A DNA stretch of 64,000 nt from Pachypanchax playfairii (lineage: Eukaryota; Chordata; Actinopteri; Cyprinodontiformes; Aplocheilidae). Made by a program: the position numbers and the translations under genes. The stretch covers positions 124,001 to 188,000 of the forward strand of contig SSNP01000355.1 of assembly GCA_006937955.1 (NCBI GenBank), written 5' to 3'. How positions within the stretch are numbered: position 1 is the first letter of the stretch; each line of letters begins with the position of its first letter. Positions 1-13,009 of the stretch are shown here, piece after piece. Under the pieces are notes generated by a model. That model saw only the letters and a list, made by a program, of their open reading frames with translations, did not search any database and was not told the origin of the DNA.

Positions 1-890
1 GAACAGGCTCTTGAATATAATCAGTAAATCTCCAGATGATGAACACTACAGTTACATTGTGTTTAAAATAATCAGCATCATGTTGAAAACCTAAAAATGC
101 ATCTAAATGTCAGAGCAGTTTTGTGGTCTGATGAATGTTTTGACCTTTACAAAAGTAACACAGAGGAGTTGTTATAATAATTTTGATATTTTCGTATTGT
201 TTGGGATTTGGGGAAACTGTTCCAGGGCTGAAGATTTGTACAGAAGCTTTACATGGATAAAGATTAGTTTGAATTTAAAATGATCTTTTAAGAATAACTG
301 AGCTCACGTACTAACGTAATTCCACACAGGAACACAGGAAACCATGAAACAATATTTTATTTTAAGTTTACTCGTCGTTCCAGAACATTCAGACTGTGAT
401 TAAGCTGCACTGAGATGATCATTACTTTTTAGCAGACCATCAAATGTGTGAAAGGTTGAAAGACTGTCTGAAATCTTGTTGATTTTTAAAACCTGTCTCC
501 CTTTTTCTTTATCCACACTTCCAGAATAGTTGTTTTTATACAGGTGGTGCAACTGATAGCAATATTTTTTAAATATCCACTTTTATGTAGATGCAACTTT
601 CCAGGCTAGTTTTCGTAACTGAAAACAAAAACCTTTGATTCCACTTTGTGGCATTATATCATGTGAAAAAATGCTGATGAACTTTAAATCCGATATGCTG
701 GATATAGTTTGGTTAACCTGTGCTGTGAGATTTGGAGTTTTCCAAACTTCCAAAAATCCATCTTGTACTGCTCCAACTAAACCCTCCGACTCGACTGGTG
801 GTGCGGACCAATCATTTGTTAGCATTGTGCTTTGGAGCGAGTGTTCAGGATGATATCACCAAGTGCCCAGACAGGTAAAGCAAAACAAAG
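1..890. other. AT-rich sequence, no recognised feature
   Basis: No gene or repeat could be identified up to the start of the helicase-like fragment. Both strands carry short overlapping open frames between about 583 and 853, with no family similarity that I recognise. The stretch at roughly 700-890 is less AT-rich than its surroundings and may belong to the same degenerate repeat as the helicase fragment that follows, but that is inference. Confidence 0.4.
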
Positions 891-1136
891 ATGGCTGCAC
901 TGGTGGATGTACATGTAGAAATGGCTATTGAATATGTTTTAGGAGAACTAGAGATGATTTATTCTTTGAAAAATGAGCAAAGGGAAGAACTTTGTACATT
1001 TCATGATGGAGACAATGTGTGTGCTTTTCTACCGACTGGATTTGGCAAGAGCTTGATTGACTGTGATTGGCTAAAGACAAATCATGGTAGGCGGACACTT
1101 GCTGGGGCGTCTTCCAATCAGCTCAAAATATTATAG
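891..1136 (+). pseudogene. RecQ-like helicase N-terminal fragment (Walker A)
   Basis: An 81-residue open frame starting at the ATG at 891. Residues about 25-60 resemble the start of the RecQ-family DNA helicase core: a Q-motif-like segment (LKNEQREEL) is followed by a Walker A motif (FLPTGFGKSLI, about residues 46-56), which in this family binds the ATP phosphates. After the Walker A motif the similarity stops abruptly and the frame ends 25 residues later. The DEAH box and the remaining helicase motifs are absent, so this cannot be a working enzyme. It could be a single decayed exon, a retroposed fragment, or a piece of a dispersed repeat that captured a helicase; I cannot decide. The 24-residue N-terminal extension is not recognised. 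Confidence 0.4.
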
Positions 1137-1164
1137 CAGATGCTTTTTATGGGAGCAATTCCAA

Positions 1165-1211
1165 ATCTATGTGTATCATTGACTTGACACGGGGCGGGGC
1201 TACACATAGAT
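1165..1211. repeat. Inverted repeat, 11-bp perfect arms
   Basis: ATCTATGTGTA at 1165-1175 is repeated as its exact reverse complement at 1201-1211 around a 25-nt GC-rich loop (contains GGGGCGGGGC). It lies just downstream of the helicase-like fragment and may be part of the same repeat. Function unknown. Confidence 0.6.
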
Positions 1212-1249
1212 CTGGCTCTTGCTAGGCTAGGTTGTTGTGGATTTTGTCA

Positions 1250-4200
1250 AATATTTGCTCATGTTCTTTCCTGTCATTTATTCATCGTTTCCACATTTTG
1301 CCTGAGTTACTTTCATTTTGCTGTTATGGTATTATGCAAACTGTGCACCAAAAAACTGTCTGAATGAAAACGCTAGTATAACTGCTGCTTTTCAGTGCAG
1401 ATATTTGTTCATGCAAATTGTGCTATGATGTAATACATTTTCCAATCTTCACTTGAAGGTTATTTCTTTAAAAAATGACCAATTTATAACTGAACTCACT
1501 GAGTTAAGTGGGGTTAAATTTGTTTTCCCTCTTTAAACAACTGACATGATTCATAACTCAACAAATTATAACATTAAGAAACATTTCTGCTGCCTTTTAT
1601 AGTAAAAAATGTGCTGATAATTTATGTGAATAGATTTTTAAGAGCGTTGCAAAATATGGGTTACAAAGGAGTAAAGGAGAAGTCTCCTGGTTGGTGTTGC
1701 AGTTAAACCTTCTGTCTATAGCTTTAAGGGGTGTTAGGTTGCTTTATGTCCTCCATTAAAATTTAATTACTGGGCTCATTGAGTTTTTAATTCCTCTTTA
1801 ATTCTGTTTTGCTCATTGTAGCACAGGAGGAGCTCAAGCTGTCACCTGAGTGAGAGCCTGCAGAGGGCAGGTGGGGTTGAATCGGCAGTGCAGGATGGTC
1901 TCAGTGTGACTGGTGGTTTGAACTGTATCATCCTGTCTCCACAAATGACTCTGTAAAACCTTCTTTCATTGGTCTGCGCTCTGCAACCACTCGGCATAAA
2001 CTGCTGGGAGTCTTTTGTGCTTTACTTGTCAACTAAAATTTTAAATTGATAGTGGCAAAGACTAATAAAACATAAGTTAGTGGTGGTTTTCTAATTACAA
2101 AATTGGTTGAATAAATTAATATAAATCAAATAAAAAGTCTCAAGATCTTCTGAGGATGTTTTTTCCACCTGGGTAGTTTAAGGAAACTTTATATTTTACT
2201 TTACAAATTTCCAGTTCATGTTTTCAAAAGTCTTTTCAGCAGCAGTGTTGCTTGTCCATGTACATTTTAGTCAGATATTGTAAAGGTTTTTATCATTTCC
2301 TTTAAAAACGGCTTTACTTTGGGGTTGTTTTGTTTGTTTTCGCTCATGTGAGTTTCAAGTTATTATTATTAAGTTATTATTATCATGTAGTCTGGTTGAA
2401 TTATCCACTGCCCTGTAGTCATGTCACAAGTTTATTTAATTTCAGTTCATCACCCCTCAGATTAGTATATTCTCTTATTTATTGTGTACACCAAATTTCC
2501 AAAACCTAAAATCTTTGTTTTTCTTTTTTAGTTCAGATAACTAACTGTTCACTACACGGACGTCGTTCAGTCTGATAACAGTCTGTCGTCAATGTTGCTT
2601 CTAAAACTACCTGGTACACCTACTTAAACTACTCATTCCAAATGAATGGGAACCATATATCTAGTATTTTTCACGATATACTAAACGTGAATTCCTTTCT
2701 TTCAAATCAAGTGACAACAGATATCCATTTGAAATACAACGATCAACAACTGCTGCTGTTAAATGACAGACACAAGATGATGTATTTGAGTTCTTCTCCC
2801 TATTTTCACGTGAAGAATTTGAGTGTCACCATTGCTCTCAAACAAACCCAAGCTGTGAAGATAGAAGTGTTGGAGACTGCTCTTTATTATGATTACTGAG
2901 GTAATTATGCACAGTGTTCATCACCTGCTATAAACCTTTCCCATCTTTCCGTATTAGATCATTTTTACAGAAGCCAATTTTATTTGCACAGAGAATCTGG
3001 TAATGAAGGCTGTAAAGATCCAGTGGGGGGGGGCGAGTTTATGAAATTCAATTGGTATTGAGTCGAGTGGAACCACTTGTACTGCAGTCATCATGGGTTT
3101 GATGAGAGCGCTGACCCTCAGCGAGTAGAATACCATGATCTATTGCAGATTATTTATTCCTTTTTTTTCTCTTATACATGCAGTCTGATGCAGTAATTCA
3201 AATTACACACAGTGCAACATGGGAAAGTTTAGCTGTTTGATTAGATAATTATTCTTGATTATTAATAAAATTATTCATGTGAATAAAACTAGAACATCAC
3301 ATTTGTCAAATTTGAAATGTTCAATATTTTTTCAAGTTATCTGATAATAAATAATACAGTCACATTATTATCTACTATAAAATTGATGGAGTAATCTGAG
3401 TCAAAAATTCAGCCCAATTTTTATGTACTCTGAACACAAGTGTGCTGAATTTCCTCATCAGTGTGGAATTGAAAACTTTTTAGAGAAAAACACTGGTTTA
3501 TATAAACAAAATGCTGTTAATCATGTTAAAACATTATTTTTAAAACATTATTTTAAATATTTGTGATTTTACGTACCCGTCTTCCCCTACCTAACATTTC
3601 TGTAAAGCTAACAGAAATGTCTCATTTTCTTTTCCACCGTTTGACAGAAGGATCATGTCACTTGTCTAATTTATGCTTCCCTGTCTATGATTGCACCTTT
3701 AGTGGAGGGACTGAGATGTTGGAAGAGGTACAGACTGGCAAATTAGGAGAAATCGAGAGCTGACAGATTGACGGTTTATGTTCTGTCAGTAACATCTTGT
3801 TACGACTTTAATCTCTAACGAGACATATCTAACATACACAGTTCTTATTCAAAAAAATCAAAATCACAGATAGAAAGTATGCTGCAGTGTACTGTCTCAC
3901 TCAGTTATTAGATAATGAAGGAATGATCAGTTTCTCTTTCCTAATTCATTCATTTCTTGTGCAGATGGACTTTTTTTCTATTATTAAGATCTGGTTGCAG
4001 TTGCTCGTAGACTGACGTATACCATGACACAAAAAGACTAGTGCCAAATTCACATTGCAGTTTTGACTTAATTTTCCCATTTATTTAGTAAGTGATGAAA
4101 CCAGCGGCTTCTTTTTCTTTGTGTGAAAGGATTTTATCAGCACAGACATTTTCATTAGATTTTGTGTCAGGCCATGAACATGCTGCCCAACACACTTAAC

Positions 4201-4684
4201 CCCTGGGGAATCATGCTTGATGTGCCTATCTGTCTTTCTGGAGAGTCACACATTGTGTGAATCCCTCAGTAATACAGACATGCCTCCAGCAAGACACATT
4301 TACAAAGCGTCTCCCTCTTCCTTTGATATTTCTTTCGTTGTGCTGTTAGTGTTGTAAATACAGAAACAAATTTGTGCACATACTAAAACAAACTTGTTCT
4401 AGTCATCACTGTGGTGCGGCTGTGTTCCTCTGATGATAATAGACCTTTTAGTGTTGATCATACTTACCACTGACCCCATTAAACATCCATTGTCTATTAT
4501 CTGAAGGGAAGGTCTGATGATATCCTGTAATTGGTGATCAAGTCAATCTCTGGTGAATGCAGATATATTTGAACTTGTTTGATTGTTTTGCAGTTATATT
4601 TTAGTATTTGGCCTTTCTTTGTTTTTTTTTGCTGTCACCACAACATTCCAGTCATATACAGTATGTTGAATGCTGTAGCTCTGT
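1250..4684. other. Unique-looking AT-rich DNA, no gene seen
   Basis: No coding exon, transposon end or RNA gene could be supported here. Short TAT/ATT microsatellite-like runs occur near 2360-2390. An 85-codon open frame at 2642-2899 has no recognisable motif, and its composition matches chance open frames in AT-rich DNA. A short poly-G run lies near 3026-3033. Confidence 0.4.
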
Positions 4685-4940
4685 GTTTGAGGGAACATGT
4701 CTGAGGGAACGTGTCTAAGGGATACATGTCTGAGGGAATCATGTCTAAGAGAGTTTTTTCTGGGGGAACATGTCTGAGAGAATCATTTCTGAGGGAATGC
4801 GTTTGAGGGAACCATGTCCGAGGGAACATGTCTGAGGGAATCATTTCTGATGGAAATCATCTGAGGGAACCATGTCTGAGAGAGCCATTTCTGAGAACAA
4901 GTCTGACTGAACGTGCCTGAAGGAACCATTTCTGAGGAAA
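4685..4940. repeat. Degenerate minisatellite, unit about 15 bp
   Basis: About 16-17 tandem copies of a 14-16-bp unit close to TCTGAGGGAACATGT, with many substitutions (for example TCTAAGGGATACATG, TCTGAGAGAATCATT, TTTGAGGGAACCATG). Unit length and sequence drift increase towards the right end. The open frames on the minus strand here are a product of the repeat and are not genes. Old by appearance, because no two neighbouring units are identical over a long run. Confidence 0.85.
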
Positions 4941-5127
4941 AGTGAGGAGAAAAGTTAAAGGTCCGGCAAAGATTCCATTAGATTGAATTTCTAAGATGTG
5001 CATCAGTGGATGGATGTTATCATATAGTGGAAAATATATTGTCACATCAAGTATCAAAAAAGAGATTGCAGTTTTTTATGAAATAAGGATAATTTTCTCA
5101 ATGAAACAAACTATTTCTGATCTTTAA

Positions 5128-5780
5128 AGCAGTACTGAATAGCTTTTCCGCAGCCGTGTCTCAGACAGCTGTTGCTCGAACCGGTGTTCTGCAGAAATAT
5201 GCTACCTGTTGAGATGTGCTACACACACGTGCCGTTCCACAGTCTTGTCTTCAATAAACAGATTTGTTGTATATTTTTCCATAAATACATTTTACCTATC
5301 AAATAAATTCTCCCAGGACAGGAACACTAAATATGATGTTATTTTTACTTTCTTTGCATTGTCAGAGCAACAGGCAAATGTTTAGACACACCCAGAGGAG
5401 AAGGACCCAACAATGGCCAATAAGGATCCAGAGGGCTTTTATATAGAAAATATCAGGGAAGGATCATAAAAATATGTTTAAATAATTAACATGACACACT
5501 CGCCATAAACAAGAATACTATATAAACTTCTAATGACATCTCGTTATGAAATAAGTTGTCATTTTGTACTATGGCGGCATTTTCCTTCAGGGCAGCATAA
5601 ATCACCAGAACACCACTTCCAGCTGAGACCTGAATTACGGAGGTTATTTAGTCTATCGTAAAGCCATCGGAGGGTCGAGAGTGATGTCTGATATGAAGCT
5701 AAACATGTTTTTTGGTGAGTATCCACTTAGACAAGTTTCAAAATTGTAGCTTAAAGTTTTAAAAGTTATTCAGTACTGCT
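5128..5780. mobile_element. TTAA-flanked MITE, family A
   Basis: A 653-bp non-autonomous DNA element with terminal inverted repeats beginning AGCAGTACTGAATAGCTTTT. The right end is the inverse, AAAAGTTATTCAGTACTGCT. TTAA flanks both sides (5124-5127 and 5781-5784), as expected for the TTAA target duplication of piggyBac- and Kolobok-type transposons. No transposase frame is present. A splice-donor-like GGTGAGTA occurs inside at about 5714-5721; its use is speculative. Confidence 0.8.
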
Positions 5781-5784
5781 TTAA

Positions 5785-8700
5785 TAAAAGAGCATATCCA
5801 CATAAAGTTTAGTTTAGTAGTTTTCATGTTCTCAGTTTCTTGCAATCAGACAAATGGCAAAACTTTCAAACCTGCACTCTGGTTCTTGTAGATGAACAAA
5901 CACATTCAGAAACACCAAATACGTAAGAAGCCATAAAGAACGACAGGTAACTTCTTGCACAAACTTGTGATTGTTACACCGTCTCACCTGGAAGGAAAAT
6001 CAATGTCCCTGGTTGAGAGAACTTGCTGCTCTGGTGAACAGTGAAATGACAGTGAGTCAGTTGCATTTGGTCTTCATTTAAAGGTCCTGTTAATCGGATC
6101 ACCTATAAGAAAGGTCGAGCAAAAGGAGCGTTTCTTCACTGCCAGCTCTTTGTGAATGTGAGCTGGGCTGATAAACCAGCTAGCAAACCTTCCCTTCTTT
6201 AGATTAGGGCAAAATGTAATTTAGTTTTTCCTTTTTTCTAACCCTGCCTTGGAGTCACAGTAAGAAGTTCTAGGCTTTTCATGAAGATAAACGTACTTCA
6301 AATGTCACCTTCGAATAACAGCATGCCCAAATGCAACTATTTTTTGTTAGATTTTGGCAATAGAAAGAACCTAGAATGTAATTTATTACTGGTGTGGCGC
6401 ATAAACGTGGTCTGTTGTAGTTTGGATTGTTTATGGTCGATGCACGGACTGAGTGTTAAGGAGAATCTGCCTCTCTGCTCACAAAGAGCTGTCATTCAGG
6501 TCACGCCTTCACTTGTTTCAACAGTCAACACTAAGTCATTATCAAGGTCATAATGTATCACCGTCTGCAACCTTGTTTTTTTTTCTTCTTCTGCTGCTCC
6601 TCCTCACTCTATCCAAACAAAGATTTGAAAACATCCAACCTGATTCTGCACATAGAGCAGACAAGATCATTCAGACTGCACGAAGGTCTTCTGTTGTTCT
6701 CAACACAGTTTTTCTTAATAATAATAACAAGAACTAGTGATAATTTTTAGAGCATAAAGAAAACAGAGTATTAAAATGGATATAAATGCTTTTAGATTTT
6801 TGCAGCAGTCATAACAAAAGCAGTTTGTGTACAAAGTCAGTACTTCTCAAGCAGAAAGGTATTATTACTTTGGCAATCCAAAGCAGGCGAGTTGTGTTAA
6901 CATGGATCATTGCAGGTCAGTTTACTCACAAAATGAATTATTGTGCATGAGTCACTTGGTCTGTTGACCTGTAGGGGGCACTGTGGCTCCACAGATGTGA
7001 CGCACACAGATCTCTGCTAAGTTTCATGGGCAGGTTGATGCAGGTTCTGGATTTCACATGGCTAAATCTGCCTTTTCTGCTTTCACTTCACAGATGTTTC
7101 TTTAGAAATGTTTCCTGTAACAAGTGTAAATTCCAAGGCTTCCTCCACATTTTCAACAACTTCCTCTCCACTAGCTTAGACTCTTTAAAATTGTGCTGCT
7201 TGTGGAAACAAATGTTTTTTTTAAACCAAATGTTCAGTACAAGACTTCAGCTGTTATATTATTTAAGTTAGAATATGGCTTTGCTTTTCTTTTCTGCTGT
7301 GGTTAGAATGTGGTTGTAATAGATCAGGCGTGTAGTTGGATACAGCAAAGAAAAAAATGAATTATATTATTTAATAAAGAAAGTCCAGAGTTTTTGGATT
7401 AAAATAGTTCTTTACTGGTGAAATAAAGATGGATGGAATACAGTGAGAGAGAAAAACCAGACTGACTGTTTCTAGTCTTTCCCCAGGCAGTGGGTTTTGC
7501 ATTAGTGTAAGCAGGTGATCTTCAAAATAGCCCTTTTTCACTTTCACTTCATTCTGTTTTTAGGTATTCCTCTTGTTCTTTGAGTTTCACTTTATCTAAG
7601 TTATTCCTAAAAATACTACAAACCACACACTGCAAACCTCTAAAAGTGTGCACCGTAGCAGAAATTCTGACAACTGCTCGTTCCGGGCCTGCAGTGACAC
7701 AGTTTTATGTAATATCAAGGTACCAGTAATGGCCCAGTTAATGAGCAACGCACTGGTATAATTTAGTAAAGAAATATAAAGCAAGTTTTGGCAAGGAATG
7801 CTTTTCTCTCTCACCAGACACTATTTGATAATTTCATGCTTTAGCGTCACAATGCTAGTTTCCTCTGAGGGGAGGCATTTATTCAAAAGGAAAAAAAAAA
7901 AATCCTTCTTGTCAGCATCCAGATTGTAGCCATGTTGTAGCATGAATAAAATAATTTAGTGCAGCGTTACTGTGACTAAGTCTGTCAAAATTCCATAGAG
8001 AAAATCTGAATTTTATGAAGATATATCATTTCCTTTTTACAATTTCCCTTTTTTTGCAATAAAAAAAATCACTGCATATAAGAGGCTCTGAAGAATGTGA
8101 TGTTTTGTGAGTAGCTTTAAATGAGAATACAATTCCTTTAACCTCAGGCAGTTCATTCAATATTTGTGAGCATGCACAAGTCTCTCTGAGGAACCAGGGG
8201 CCATGTTCATAAAAGGAGCTCTGAGCTGGCCGTTTTAATGCATTTAAAAAGAGCTGTTGAGACTAATTCTCGAAGGGATATGGTTGTTACATTTCCAGAA
8301 GCTCTTTCATGAGTTATGTAGGCCAACTGTAGATCAACTTTACAGTCAACCCAAAAAAGTGTCACTTCATTCTGGTTTTACAAGAAAATTACAGGACAAT
8401 TACTTTGAAAATTCTATTAAACAGGAACCCATGAAGTTAGGGACATTAATATTGTTTTTTTTCTTTATTATTATTTGAATCTATTGAAGGTTTTGTTCTC
8501 TGTTCTTAATCACTGCTCAATCTGCACCGAACCAGAAAACAAACATTGTTCTTGGAAATTACCCGATGCAAACGTTTCCATCCTCTTTATTGACTCCTGG
8601 TTTGTAACAACAATAGTGTTTCATCGAATACTTTTTATCTTTTAACACCTTTCAATGGTTAAATCAAGTATCTGGTTTAAGCAAACTCTAAACAATAAAA

Positions 8701-9111
8701 TACATTTTATCTTAAAGGACTGTGTTGATTAATTTAAGCTGAAATCTCACTGTTGCGACGAGTTGAAGATACAAACTGTGAGACAATAAGCACATTTTCT
8801 TTTGGAGTCACATTTATTGGTGCAAACACAACAGTTCTGCAACTTGTTTCATCCATGGCTGATAATGTGGAGAATGTGACGTAAATATAAATAAATCACT
8901 GCTAATTTCCTTGAAGCAGTTTATTCACAAATGACCATGTCTCATTTTGTTCTAACATGGTCGCTAAACTCTCCCAAAGTTGTCTCGTACTTTTGACTCA
9001 CAAAAACTACAGTGATAAACAATCTTGAGAAGCACGACGACTCTGCAGCTATTTTCAAGAAAACAGTCGTCATGTTGATCCTGTTCAAATCTCAAGCAAC
9101 CCATCAGAAAG
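5785..9111. other. AT-rich DNA without supported genes
   Basis: Several open frames of 60-95 codons occur, none with a recognisable domain. The frames near 6281-6750 overlap one another in different phases, which argues for chance. A TTAAAGGTCCT motif near 6079 resembles the end of the family B MITE, but no matching second end was found, so it was not annotated as an element. Confidence 0.4.
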
Positions 9112-9122
9112 TCCCTGTGAGT

Positions 9123-9487
9123 TCATCCATCCATCCATCCATCCGTTCTCTGAACCTGCTTCTTCCTGTTCAGGGTCACAGGGAACTAACTGGTGTGTAT
9201 CTCCAGCTGTCTTTGGGCGAAAGACAGGGGACATCCTGGACGTGTCGCCAGTCCATCATAGGGCCACACATAGACAATCACTCACACCTGGGGACAATTT
9301 AGAGTCACCAATTAACCTTTTGCATGTTTTTGGACTGTGAGAGGAAACCAGAGTCCACGGAGAAAACCCACGCATTCACGGGGAGAACATGCAAACTCCA
9401 TGCAGAAAGGTTCCAGCCCGGATTCAAACCCAGGACCTTCTCACTGCAAGGCAACGGTGCTACCAACTGCACCACTGTGCAGCCCTC
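9123..9487 (-). mobile_element. tRNA-derived SINE with L2-like tail and 11-bp target duplication
   Basis: A complete retroposed unit of about 365 bp, read on the minus strand. It opens with a tRNA-like head holding a pol III A box (TGGTGCAGTTGG, complement of 9463-9474) and a B box (GGTTTGAATCC, complement of 9420-9430). The body is the familiar fish segment that reads 'GGACTGTGAGAGGAAACC' on the plus strand. It ends in an ATCC/GGAT microsatellite (9124-9145). The same 11 bases, TCCCTGTGAGT, flank both sides at 9112-9122 and 9488-9498, marking target-primed insertion. The body resembles the 3' end of fish L2/Rex-type LINEs, so a LINE partner supplying the machinery is likely; the exact family name is not certain. 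Confidence 0.8.
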
Positions 9488-9498
9488 TCCCTGTGAGT

Positions 9499-12400
9499 CC
9501 TGCAAACAATAGTAAATACCCCCGTGAATGTTTCAAGGCTTTACAAAAACTTAACTGAATTCTGTGAGTTACTCGCTTTAGCAACAGAAATGGGTCTTTT
9601 ACTCCAGATCTAGGCCGATGGACTCATTGTTATGAAACAGTTCTTCCTTGACATCTTAATATAAAGCTTAGCTCCATGTTACTAGTTGAAAAAATAAAAA
9701 CCATCTTTCTTTTCATTTTGTCTTCCTTAAAACTTGCAGCGTTTTAATACCTTGTTTAATCTATGATGAGTTTTTTAATGAATACTTTTTATCTACTTTC
9801 CAGAAACACTGAACTTTAATAAATAATCTGAACGTGAGCAATTGGCAGCAGCTCCCGGGAGCCACATGGCTGAACAGTTGCTGCCCTAGTGTATAGTAAT
9901 GAAGCACTGACTGGACATCCCGATTAGATGGATTTCTCTTGTGTTGACATAAGTGATTGTGTGGTTACTGCAGGGTTTGGAGAATGTGGACTCATTTTAT
10001 ACAAAGACCAAATGGTAATAGAAACAAGACGAAGTTCTGTTGATTTTGATAAACAGCGAGTTGTGTGTGAAATACCTGAGATCTGATATTATTGGGTTAT
10101 TTTAAACACCTTTATAACATGTGTGTTTGTATTTGAAGTAGCAACTCTGCAAACTACCAGAAATAATGGATGCAGTTTGTTTTCTGAGACCTATTTTGGC
10201 CCAGATGTGCCAAAAATGGTTTCAATGCTATTTATTGCACATTTTCTATGGAAATTGTTCTGTAGGATTTTAGTCTGTTTAGTTAGCCAATTAAGACAGT
10301 TCAGAATTTTCCGTGACCTGTCAGATAAATGAGACATTCAGTTTTACATGAAGTTAGAAAAGGTTTTATAAATGTTCAGCATGGGAAAGATTTTCTGATG
10401 AAAGGGATCAAAAGGAAAGTGAGAAAAGGATGTTCGAGCCTTAAGTAGCCTGCAAGTGCAGAGGTGGTTAATGCGGCAGGGTTCAAAGGGGTTGCAGATA
10501 TAGAGTAGTTATAGACAAGCTGATGATTTGTTGTGATGTACGGGGGAGAGCAGTGAAACCTGACTTGGAGGTAATGCGACCTCAAACAAACTGCATTTGT
10601 TTAACCCCGCTCAGCTGTGGAGCTATAATGGGATGATGGCTTCTGCCATTAACATGATGAAATGGACAAATAAGTGACTTTAGTGAAACCCACTCAAGTC
10701 GGGGCTGCGATTTTTCTGGCCTTTGATGCATCCATTGGCTATAGCAACAATTTTATCTCTTTGATAGAATCTCAGTCCCTATTCCATGCACAAACAAAGC
10801 AGATTAAGGTTTCCAATAAGGCAAATCTATGTTGTGATGCTACTGAATTCCCAGTTCTGTGTGCGGCATTGTGGTTGTGTCTGCTGTGGGTTGTGATAAA
10901 ACCTCTCTGAACAGAAACCAGTGCTTTGGCACTGTGTGATATTTTCAGTTCATTCAAACAAAATTAGGTAGTGGGGTGTCTTTTGCTAAGGATACCCCTA
11001 AATATAGAAAATTACATGGGTTAAACATCAAGAATATGTCAAAATAAAAGCATAAAATAGATTTCTAGAAGTGGCATTTCTCTGTATTAAACTTCATGCA
11101 AAGATTCGAGCCCTATTGTGCTGTTCTGATCTTTATTTTGCTACTAAAATCTATATTTGTATTTGTTATATATTGTAGTATTTTATACTGGGACAACACA
11201 GTAAGTTTCTGTGCTTGGTCAATTTTGAGCCTCAATGTGAAAATACAACTCCTTTACATTGTGTTTGAAATATTCTTCTATTGTCTCAGTTAACAAGACT
11301 GAATATTCTCATAGTTTTTGTTGAGTAATTTACAAATTGCAAGGAAACGTAAAACTGGCATCATTTATTTTTCTTGCATTTTTCAGATTTTCCCAGAGCA
11401 AGACACTAATATATAAGGATGTGTTAAATTCATTTATTTGGAGTGAATACAACCATTTTAATGCTTTTATTTTATCCTTCATAAGCTGGGACTTACATCC
11501 ATGTGTCTGATTTACAACCTTTTTCAAAATGCTTTAATTTCTTTGAAGATGCAGCAGTTTGATCTGTTTTTATTCACAAACCTGATTGTAAGTGAAAACT
11601 TAAAAAAAAAAAAATCAAATCCCTCATTAATTGATTTCACTTTAGAATTGTGTAACAAGGCTAATGTGTTTTAATTGCTTCTGTAAGTATGTTTCACTTC
11701 ACACAGAAACACTCGTATGTTGATGAAGTGAAGACCTTAACAGAGCTGCATGTTTATTTCAATTTAGAAGACAATTTAATTAACTGTCCGCCAATTAATT
11801 CCTCCTCGGCTGCTGAAATGAATGAAGATGCAGATCACTGCAGGTCAGCAGATAGAAGGTCAGATGGTGTGTGGAGTCATTTTGGTTTGACTGATATTTG
11901 GAGTCAGGGTTTGGGAATTCATCTCAAAGAAATAAGACCTAAAATAATAAATATTGTAAAAATAACAGCATAAGCTCAACATCCTATGGATCCGATTTTG
12001 TTTTGCTCAGAATTTAAAAACTGAATTTGCAATACTTTATAAGCCAGGGGAGGTTTGAAAACAGCTAAGAACAAATGCTACAGTTTCATTTTTTTAAAAA
12101 ACTTGTAATAAATTGTAACTTTACTCTCTGTATATACAGAAAGAGGTTTTCACAGTCGGCCTTAGGGAGCTGATAACAAAGTCTTTCAGATGCTTCTGTT
12201 AGATACTGCTGGAAGATTTGTCACTCTGAAAAACCAGAGATACAGAGAGCATGTTATGGAACACAAACGTATTGGTTTTTGCCAATCTCATGAAAAAGTA
12301 AAGCTGTTAGAAGCTGCTTTTGGTAGATTTGTAAACAATCCCCCAAATGGAAGAATCTGTCTTGTGTGTCCTGAACCCAATCTACAGTATGACAAATCCA

Positions 12401-13001
12401 AACAAAAAAAGCCCAAAACGCTTCAGTTGAGAGTCGAGTGTCATCTGATGGAGGGCTGATGTGATTGAAAACAATGAGTAAGATCTATTGTTCCTCTGTT
12501 GTAGATCAATATAACACAGATTCAAAAGTTTGAAGGAGTCATCACCCCCATGTTTGGCAAATGTTGTTAGATATAATGTTTACAGCAGAATATTTATCCT
12601 GGTAAAACATAAACAATGTCTATTAGACAAAAGTTAAAATGTCTAAAAGTACATGGATTTTTTTTAATACTAGTTGGCTTCATATTCTCAGTCACTGTTA
12701 CAGCAGAGCGTGCTCAAGCTGTGCAAACACAGAGTACCACTTTGTACAAGCAGGTAGGGAGATCAGGTACATTCCAAGTGTTGAGGTCAAGCGCTTGACT
12801 GGGACTCTCTGTTTTATTTATCACATTATCAGTTGAAACACTTGGATGGTTTTGGTCATGCGCTATTAATTTTCAAAGGCATTAAACAAACTGATATTTT
12901 TTACAGGTTTTGGATGTGCATTAGCTTGTGAATCACTATACAAACACATCAGACTCATAAACGTGTTCATATTCAGATGCTCCACCACAGCTGTAGAAAT
13001 G
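9499..13001. other. AT-rich DNA without supported genes
   Basis: No exon, RNA gene or transposon end was recognised. Open frames of 60-94 codons (for example around 10123, 11689 and 12190) have no motif I know and are not flanked by convincing splice sites. A poly-A run sits near 11603-11614. Confidence 0.4.
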
Positions 13002-13009
13002 GTGTTTAT

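Noticed and set aside
2642..2899. 85-codon open frame
   Set aside because: No motif recognised; composition follows the surrounding AT-rich DNA.
6077..6090. TTAAAGGTCCT resembling a family B end
   Set aside because: No inverted partner or matching interior was found within a plausible distance.
9123..9487. tRNA gene suggested by A and B boxes
   Set aside because: The boxes belong to a SINE head; the segment continues into a SINE body and has target duplications.
12190..12459. 89-codon open frame
   Set aside because: No known domain, no supporting splice or promoter context, length expected by chance in 64 kb.
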